56,480 bases of DNA from NCBI RefSeq assembly GCF_000220395.1, contig NW_004085893.1, positions 65,001-121,480 of the forward strand, given 5' to 3'. Made by a program: the position numbers and the translations under genes. Of the stretch, positions 49,129 through 56,480 are shown in pieces; position 1 is the first letter of the stretch, and every line of letters begins with the position of its first letter. The notes under the pieces were generated by a model. It was not told where the DNA came from. It ran no database searches and was given only the letters and a program-made list of their open reading frames with translations. The stretch comes from Ichthyophthirius multifiliis. Lineage: Eukaryota > Ciliophora > Oligohymenophorea > Hymenostomatida.

Positions 49129-49927
49129 ATGGACGCTCCTCAATTAAATGAAGATGAATTAAATGAAATATATAGTTGGATAGATTCTATAAGCCTATCA
49201 AGACCTAAAAAAAATATGGCAAGAGATTTTGCAGATGGAGTTTTAATGGCAGAAGTAATAGCTAATTTTTTCCCAAGATTAGTATAATTGCATAATTATT
49301 CAGGTGCAAACTCAATGAAATAAAAAGTATATAATTGGGAAACATTATAATGTAAAAATTCGAATAAATAAAAATATAATAATATATATAAAAATATATA
49401 TATATATTTATATATATTTAAATTTACATTTACATTTAAAATAATATAAATTTATAAATTCATAAATTATTTAATATAATTTATTTATTTTATTTTGTAA
49501 ATATAGAAAAAGTATTTAGAAAATTAGGATTATAAATTAGTAAACAAGATATTAATAATATTATAAATTGTGTACCTGAGTCCATTGAAAGAGTACTTCG
49601 AGTTATTTAAATAAGAATTCAAGACATGATTAATGAATAATAAAATAATTCTCCTTTAAAAATATAAAATAATTCATGTGAAAGAAATGTATAAAATAAT
49701 TATTCTAACTCAAGAAACAACTAAAGTTAAAATGTAAATGAAATGTAAAATATTTTAAATAGATTTAAATTATTTTATATAAATAAAATTTATTTTAGAA
49801 ATAAATAAAGTTAAAGAAATCAAAATAATTAATAAGATGAAATAATTTGGGAAAAAGATTAAACAATTAATGAATTAAGAGAAACTATAGATGTACATAA
49901 CTTTCTATTGCTATATTTATAATCATA

Positions 49928-49981
<54 letters not shown>

Positions 49982-50158
49982 TTTTTATTTATTTTATAAT
50001 AATATTTTTATTATATTAATTATTATATTATTTTTTATTTCATTTTTTTCTTTAAGATTTTAGAATTAAAAATTAGAAAATTAGAAGATTTAATAAAGTT
50101 AAAAGATAATAAGATTAATACTCTTTAAAATAAACTAGGTGAACATGGTTTATATTGA
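49129..50158 (+). CDS. SPEF1: SPEF1/CLAMP, calponin-homology microtubule-associated protein
   Basis: SPEF1/CLAMP bundles microtubules in the central apparatus, cilia and planar-polarised cortex. ATG 49129: MDAPQLNEDELNEIYSWIDS, then ISLSRPKKNMARDFADGVLM, AEVIANFFPRLVQLHNYSGA and NSMKQKVYNWETLQ, all canonical. Intron 1 (49352-49506, TA-rich, phase 1) leads to QKVFRKLGLQISKQDINNII and NCVPESIERVLRVIQIRIQD. A Gln/Asn-rich linker follows, which includes a 54-base GTAAAA..TTTTAG segment that may be a stop-free, frame-neutral intron (about 49745-49799). Then come IIWEKDQTINELRETID, intron 49893-50056, and the C-terminal coiled coil ILELKIRKLEDLIKLKDNKI with NTLQNKLGEHGLY, ending at TGA 50156-50158. 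The signature SLSRPK is intact, unlike the paralogue at 1804-2648. Confidence 0.92.
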
Positions 50159-51150
50159 AAATAATAAACTATTAAATAAATTATATTTTTTTATAAATAT
50201 ATATAATTTTAATATTTTATTTTTTCTTAAATAATTTTTGGCTTTTATTTTTATTTTAATTATATATATATATAAATATATTTGTTTCTGTTATAAAATT
50301 CTTTAATTTTAATATATATAATATATATTTTTTTAAATAAAATAATTATTTTATTATTATATATAAATTAAAAAAAATTACAAAATATATAAAATAAATA
50401 AATAATTAATTATTTTTATTTGAAATAAATTGATTAACTATATAATTATATATAAAAAATTTTTAGTAATTTTATATTAAATTATTTTTTATTTTAAATA
50501 AAAAACTTTTATAATATATATTTTATATTAACTTATATAAAAATATGAAAAATTATTTATTTAATAAAAACAATTTATATTATTAACATTAAAGAAAATA
50601 TATATATATAATTTTTTTTATACCATTAATTTTAAATTAAGTAATATTAATATATATAAATATATAGATTTTACAATATTATAAATTTTTATTAATTAAT
50701 ATATGACTATAATATTATTTATTAAAAAGATATATTAAAATAATTGATTCTATATAAGTAAAAAAAGAAAATACTCTATAATATAATGAAAAAAAAAAAA
50801 AATATTTATTAATTAATTTTTTTAAATAAATAAATAAATAAAAAGTATATATTTTAATACCAATTAAGCTTTATAAATAAATTAAAAGCTAAAATATAAT
50901 TTTGTGCAATTTAATATATAAAATAATTTAAATATAATTTCTTTATAATTATAAAAAATATATATTTTTTTAAAAAAAATTGAATATCTTTTTTATGCTT
51001 TAAATATATATATATATATATTATTTAAATAACTTAAAAAAAATATTACACTTTTTTTTTAATATTAAAAAAATAAAAAATTTTACTATAATAAGAAAAA
51101 AACCTATATAATATATATAATTACATATAAATATTTTATTTTATTTTTTC
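50159..51150. other. A/T-rich intergenic region
   Basis: Dominated by TATA/TTAA words. A splice-acceptor-like TTTTTTCAG at about 51143-51151 precedes the open frame of the Myb-like gene, so a short upstream exon may lie here, but none is convincing. Confidence 0.45.
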
Positions 51151-51217
51151 AGTCTAGAACTTTATTTCGAGTGAATTTTCTAAAGTAAAAGACTATTTAT
51201 AATAATAGAAACACTAA

Positions 51218-52042
51218 ATGAAAGGAAAATAAATATATAAAACTTCCTAATAAATATCTAATAAAAACTCTATTCTAGATATTAAATAAGAGAATTTATC
51301 TAATTATTATTAAGAAGTTTATAAAAAAATGAAATTTACAGAAAAAGAAGATGAAATCATCCTTAATTTCGTTTAAAAACATGGAAAAAAATGGTCAGAG
51401 ATAGCTAAAAAACTACAAGGAAGGACTGAAATAATGATAAGAAATAGATATTATTTAAAAATAAGGAAACTAAGATAATAATAGGAAGAATAAAATATAC
51501 CTAAAGATACATACTCTATTGAAAATAATATAAATATAACTAATAATAATATAACTAATGACTATTTTGCTGACATTGAAAACTAAAATTTAGATATTGA
51601 TTTTTTCGAAAAGAAGAAAATTAATTTTCTAGAAAATAATAATTTAATCAATAAAGAAAATAATAATTTATTATTTAAAAAAGAAAATAATAATGTTTTT
51701 TTCGAAAAATAAAATAATAATAATAATGTTATTTTGTAAAAATACAATAATAATAATAATGATGTTTTTTAACAAATAGATAATTACTAATTAATTTAAA
51801 AATAAGATAATTTAAATATATTTAACAAAGATAAAATTAATAATAAATTAAATAAATAAAAAAATATCTATTATTTATAAAATTAAATATAAATGATATA
51901 ATAAATACTTTATTAATGTAAAAGCGAAATCTTAAAATAAAATATTTCAATATAAAATATTGACGGGTTATAATTAAATACTTTTTTAAATGATTCTGAT
52001 ATGATTTTCTAATAATAAAATAAGAGTTTAGATTTCTTTTGA
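51218..52042 (+). CDS. Myb/SANT DNA-binding protein
   Basis: Single Myb-like helix-turn-helix protein, likely a nuclear transcription or chromatin factor. From ATG 51218 (275 codons to TGA 52040-52042): MKGKQIYKTSQQISNKNSIL, then at residues ~38-85 the SANT repeat KMKFTEKEDEIILNFVQKHG, KKWSEIAKKLQGRTEIMIRN, RYYLKIRKLR. It has the expected central Trp and the GRT..RNRY recognition helix. The rest is low-complexity Asn/Gln/Lys/Asp sequence with repeated ENNN and NNNNNVI units. In-frame codons extend upstream of this ATG to an acceptor-like TTTCAG (51151), so the protein may be longer (NFISSEFSKVKDYLQQQ). A possible preceding Myb repeat is not recognisable. The single repeat matters because plant/animal R2R3 proteins have two or three. 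Confidence 0.82.
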
Positions 52043-52279
52043 ATTTATATTTTTATATATTTGTTTGTATTTTTTTTTTTTTAATAATTATTAATTTTTT
52101 TATTTAAAAATTCATTATATTTATATAAAAATAAATTATATATATTCATTAGTTTTAATTTTTTTTTTTATATTAAATTATTTACATATTTTATGAATAT
52201 AAATTAAATATATATTTTTTTTTAATATTTAAATTGATTTTAATTTTTTTTTAAAAAAAGAAATAAATATTAAAAAAAA

Positions 52280-52395
52280 ATGGCATAAAGTGTAGCTTAA
52301 TATGTTTCAAATTAAATAACAACCAAATATAATACAAAAGACAAAAAAAATACAAAAAACTAAATAGACCCAAGAGTTATAGATGAAAACTTAAT

Positions 52396-52455
<60 letters not shown>

Positions 52456-54772
52456 GCATATATATTTATACAATTATTAATAAATATAGATAATGTGTAA
52501 AATAATTTAATCAAGAAAATAGTAAAATTGTTTCAGAAAATATAATACTTTAATAGTTAAGAATTCTACAATTATCATTTAAGAGTATTTTATATTTATT
52601 AATTTTAAATTATAAAATATAATAATTAAATAAAGATATTGCAAAAATATAAAATTTGGATGGATTAGAAAAACTTGAAAAGCTACAACTTGATAATAAT
52701 TTAATAGCTAAAATAGAAGGAATAGGTCATTTAGTAAATTTGAAATGGTTAGGTAAAATAATATTTAAATAATTAATATAATATTAAATAAATAAAAAGA
52801 TCTTTCATTTAATTTAATTGAAAAAATTGAAGGATTGGAAAATCTGAAATAGTTAAAAGATTTATCATTATTTAATAATAGAATAAAAAAGATAGAAGGA
52901 CTCTAAAAAAACTTATTATTAAATGTATTTTCTGTAGGAAATAATAAGTTAGCTTCTTACGAAGAAGTAAATAAATCAATTAAAATAATTAATTATATAT
53001 TTATTTTTTTATTATATTATTTATTTATTTTTAATTATTATATTTTATTTTTAATTAAAATATAAATATAGATAACTGGATATTTCTAATATAAAAAGGC
53101 AAATGATGAAGGTACTTAAGAAAGATTTCATTTTAAGCATTTATAAGTTTTAAATGTATTAGGAAATCCTTTTACTAGGGATAAAGAAAATGAATACAAA
53201 GTATATATATAAAGATATATATATATAAATTATATATATATATATTTTTTTTTACTAATTTACTATTTTATTATTTTTTTTTTAACTAAAAATGATAATT
53301 TAAATTTTTTTATTATAAAATTTATAAATCTAAAATAATTTTTTTTTTTTTTATGTATAATTTTATTTATTATAAAAAAAGACTCATATTATTTGTGCTA
53401 TACCTAATTTAAAATATTTAGATTATGTTTTTATTGATGAGGGTGATAGAAACTTAATTAAATAAAATGAAGAAAATATATTTGCAATGTATTAAATAAC
53501 TACAACTGAATATGAGAAGCAAATGAAAGCTTTAGAAGAAACAGAATTAGAAATATAGAGATAATAAAGAATAAAAAAAGAAGCAAAAATGGATATTTTA
53601 GATAATTTAGGAGATTAATTAGTTAATATAGAAGAGTTAAATAAAGTAAAATTAATTTAACCTTTATAAATATAAGAAGAAATCGAAAAGTAAAAAAATA
53701 AAAATAAAAATTAATAAAAAAATAAAAATAAAAAATTTTTAGATTTAAATAAAAAGTTGAATTAGCTGTAAAAGATTCAATATAAACACATGTTATTAAA
53801 AATCATTAAGAAATAATATCAAATTAGTAAAAATACGAGTAATCATTTAGAGATAGAGAAATTGTATCTGAAAAGGAAAATTTAGAAGTTTTAAGAATTT
53901 TCGAACACTAAAAAAAAATTGTCTTTAGAAATTGGGAAAAACAATAAAGAAATAATGAAGGTAATTTATAAATTGAAAATAATATATATATATATATATG
54001 AATAAAAAAAGAATTATAAAATAATTAATAAAAATATATAAAATTTAAATATTTTTTTTTTTTTAAATAAAACAAAACAAAAACAAAGAAAAAAAAGATG
54101 ATAGTGAATTAAAGTAATTAATAGAAGAAACAAAAGAATTAAAAAATAAACTTTTAAATATAGAAATTTAATTAGTTGAAGAATTAGAATAGGCATAAAC
54201 AGATTTTGAAAATTTCTTTAAAGATAAAATATAGAGAGAAATTGATCCCTTTTTTGATACTGGAAGTAAAAAAGTAGACGATTGTGTTTTGGAGTTTTAT
54301 TAAAAACTTAATGATATAAAGACATATGAAGATAAATAATATCATTAAAATCTTGATTAATAAGAAGAAGAAGAATAAGATTTAGAAGAAAGTGAAAGAA
54401 ATAGTGTATAATAAAAAAAAAAAATTACAAAAAAAAAAAAATAACAAAAAAAAAAATAGTTACTTGAAAATAGAGAAGCTTTAAATTAACTTATAATGTA
54501 AATTAAAGATACAATATAAGAAAATGCTGGATAAAAAGTTATATATATATATTTTTTTTTATAGTTTTTTAATATTTTTTTTACTAAATTAGATTTAAAA
54601 ATGCTAAACTTTAATTAGTTAAGATTAAATTTAATATTCTTAATAAAAAAAAGCAAGAATGTATGAAAGAAATAGAAAGAACATAAAATAAATTTTATAA
54701 TAAATTAAAAGTTATGAAGCTGAAATTTTAAATAAAATTTAAGAAAATGAAAGTGATAGTGATAGAGAATGA
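52280..54772 (+). CDS. DRC3: Dynein regulatory complex subunit 3 (DRC3/LRRC48)
   Basis: DRC3 is a leucine-rich-repeat subunit of the nexin-dynein regulatory complex that coordinates axonemal dyneins. ATG 52280 ([20 protein letters not shown]), then [12 protein letters not shown], a TA-rich intron, and LRILQLSF. The LRRs read [111 protein letters not shown] and [20 protein letters not shown], which is the DRC3 order. The C-terminal half is coiled coil: [80 protein letters not shown], ending NESDSDRE and TGA 54770-54772. At least seven introns, several with TA repeats (for example 52401-52451). One A5 run (53751-53755) forces a frame change and is probably a base error. Confidence 0.9.
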
Positions 54773-55451
54773 AAAAAAAAAATAGAATAAATATATTTCT
54801 TTTTTTTTATTCGGTTTTTGTTATATTATTAAAATAAATTTTTATTATTTATTATATAAATTTAATTATATATTAATTACATAGTTTTTATAATATTATT
54901 TTTATTTACAATTTTTTTTTTTTTATTATAGTTTAATTTTATTTATTCTAGATATTTATTTTAAAATAATATAATAAACTTTATAATTATTTATAAAAAT
55001 AAATAATTAATTAAATATATTATTAAATTATTAATTTTAGGGATTAAAAATTATAAAATACACATATCTATATATATATATATATTTAATAATTTAAATG
55101 AATATAATAAATATAAATATAATATTGATTATTAAATATTTATAATTTTATTTATATTAGAATAATTTTTTTTTATTTTACATATAATTTATACTTTACT
55201 ATTTATTTTTATATAAAATTATAATATTTTATAAGTTTATTAGATATAAATAAATGAAAAAATTATATAATTTATAAAAAAAATATATAAAAAAATTATA
55301 TAAAAATAAATAAATAATATAAATACAAAAAATTATTTATAATTTTGATAATAATTTATTAATTAATTTTAATTTTATATATATTAATTTCTTTTTTTAA
55401 TATATTTTATATTTTTTAGACAAATAAATATAAAGAAAAAACAAAAAAAAC
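54773..55451. other. A/T-rich spacer between convergent genes
   Basis: No coding signal; only short TA and T/A homopolymer runs. Confidence 0.55.
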
Positions 55452-56132
55452 TCATGCTTATAATTTTTGATCTTTTTTAGAACAACAAGAAAAAAGGCAA
55501 CTAACTTTATTAACCGATAAATTATTTTTTAAAATATTTTTTTTTTCCCTGAGTTTTTTTAATATGTTAAATGTTAGTTCCAGCCCATATCTAAATATCA
55601 TATTCTAAATTGATTTAATCCTTATATTATAAATCATGTACTATACAAACCGTATCTAAAAACCTTAAACTGGAATTTTAAACTAGTTCTGTAAAAATAT
55701 TATTTATCTCTTTAATATTCTCAATAATAATATCTGATATTAATTATTTTGTATATGGATATACTATATCTTATTCAAAAGTCATTAATAATATTTAGTC
55801 TTACATATAATTTAATTCTCTTAATAATTATTTCCATATTATCGAAAACTCAAATAATAATTATTTCTTATATTCAATATTTTATAGTCCTCCTAATACT
55901 TCTACAAGACGAGTTTATTATATTTTATCTATTAATCCTAAAACTCTTTTTTTTGATTTTCTATTAATTCGTAACTGCTTATTTTTAAATAACTTTACTT
56001 AGATGTTACTGATACTTGTAAATTAGTATTATTTTAATGTGTATTTGTTTCTATCTAAAGCATATCGTTTTTTAAATTACTATTGAAAGTCTTTCTTTTA
56101 TTTTAATCTATAATATGTTGCTAATTAATCAT
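55452..56132 (-). CDS. Hypothetical protein with Cys-rich C-terminus
   Basis: Not recognised. ATG 56132 (MINQQHIIDQNKRKTFNSNL), SYLKISSYELIENQKKEF, then one frame change near 55915 into VEVLGGLQNIEYKKQLLFEF, SIIWKQLLRELNYMQDQILL, FEQDIVYPYTKQLISDIIIE, NIKEINNIFTELVQNSSLRF, LDTVCIVHDLQYKDQINLEY and DIQIWAGTNIQHIKKTQG. A second change at the 10-base homopolymer (55537-55546) leads to NNLSVNKVSCLFSCCSKKDQ and TGA 55452-55454. The middle looks like a well-folded helical domain with conserved-looking WAGTN. The CLFSCC tail could be palmitoylated and membrane-bound, an inference from sequence only. Confidence 0.55.
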
Positions 56133-56425
56133 TAAATAAAATATGAATATATTTAAAAATAAAAATTTACAATATATTATTTATTTTTTATTTTTTTTAT
56201 CAAAAAAATAAATATTCATTTATTATTGTTATATATAATAACTTATAAGAAATATTTATTTAAATATTATGTTTATTGAAAAAATATAAATATTATTTAT
56301 AAATATATTAAAAATAAATATTTTAAAGGAATTAATAAATAAAATAAAAATTAAATAATAATATAATTTAAATATTATAAATATCTATATATAAATAAAT
56401 ATAAATAAAAATATATAAATTATAA

Positions 56426-56467
<42 letters not shown>

Positions 56468-56480
56468 TACTAAATTAAAT
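56133..56480. other. A/T-rich sequence to window end
   Basis: Presumed upstream region of the hypothetical gene. It contains a (TA)n run at about 56428-56464. No telomeric CCCCAA/TTGGGG-type repeat is present, so the window does not end at a macronuclear telomere. Confidence 0.55.

Noticed and set aside
1-56480. All TAA/TAG-interrupted genes as pseudogenes under the standard code
   Set aside because: In-frame TAA/TAG occur at Gln positions throughout conserved proteins (NAT10, DNAI1, SPEF1, DRC3), and genes end at TGA; this is the ciliate nuclear code.
1-56480. CRISPR array, insertion sequence, provirus or LTR element
   Set aside because: The only repeats are TA, AAT/ATT and homopolymer microsatellites. 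No direct-repeat/spacer pattern, transposase, reverse transcriptase, integrase or capsid-like reading was found in any frame.
1-56480. tRNA or rRNA genes
   Set aside because: No B-box-like GGTTCGAATCC context with cloverleaf pairing and no rRNA-like G+C-rich conserved block was seen.
56428-56480. Telomere at the right end
   Set aside because: Only TA repeat; no ciliate-type G-rich telomeric repeat.

Overview
This window looks like a stretch of macronuclear genome from an oligohymenophorean ciliate. The base composition is extremely A+T-rich. Nearly every gene uses TAA and TAG as in-frame glutamine codons, and genes end only at TGA. Introns are short (about 45-160 bases), start GTA/GTT, end AG and are often filled with TA repeats. 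The combination would fit Ichthyophthirius or a close relative; this is an inference from composition and gene content, because no search could be run. A standard-code ORF scan is therefore almost blind here, and I called genes by reading all frames with TAA/TAG = Gln.

Layout. 1-1121 is the 3' end of a VPS13 lipid-transfer protein (+). 1436-5972 holds three minus-strand genes: a 64-residue small Tim chaperone, a SPEF1/CLAMP-like calponin-homology protein and the rRNA/tRNA cytidine acetyltransferase NAT10/Kre33. 7835-9912 (-) is a coiled-coil/poly-Gln protein, and 10065-11330 (+) is an unresolved coiled-coil gene. 12624-21857 (+) is one giant gene for a secreted beta-helix / Cys-rich / multi-pass membrane protein. 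22198-24015 (+) encodes a secreted Cys-rich repeat protein. 24128-24960 (-) is a decayed cathepsin-like protease. 25728-26391 (+) is a profilin. 26717-28705 (-) is hypothetical, and 29478-29861 (-) is a mitochondrial acyl-carrier-like protein. 30633-31414 (+) is hypothetical. A run of minus-strand genes follows: a MORN-repeat protein, outer-arm dynein intermediate chain DNAI1 and FAM32A. Then come a cyclic-nucleotide-binding-domain protein (+) and a hypothetical gene (+). 45325-46917 (-) is a MAK/ICK-type kinase, 47031-47625 (+) a membrane-anchored thioredoxin-fold protein and 48288-48620 (+) an AGC-kinase pseudogene. 49129-50158 (+) is a second SPEF1, 51218-52042 (+) a Myb/SANT protein, 52280-54772 (+) dynein regulatory complex subunit 3 (DRC3/LRRC48), and 55452-56132 (-) a hypothetical protein.

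How the genes relate. A noticeable share serve cilia: two SPEF1/CLAMP paralogues, DNAI1, DRC3, the MAK/ICK-type kinase (a family that sets cilium length) and possibly the MORN and cyclic-nucleotide-binding proteins. Others are housekeeping (NAT10, small Tim, FAM32A, VPS13, profilin). Two large Cys-rich/secreted genes lie next to each other at 12.6-24.0 kb.

Most striking points: an acyl-carrier-like protein whose phosphopantetheine serine is proline; an otherwise intact kinase with one in-frame TGA; two SPEF1 paralogues sharing an intron at the same position and phase; two protein-coding pseudogenes (cathepsin, AGC kinase); and repeated single-base frame breaks inside A/T homopolymers, which look like draft-assembly errors and not biology.
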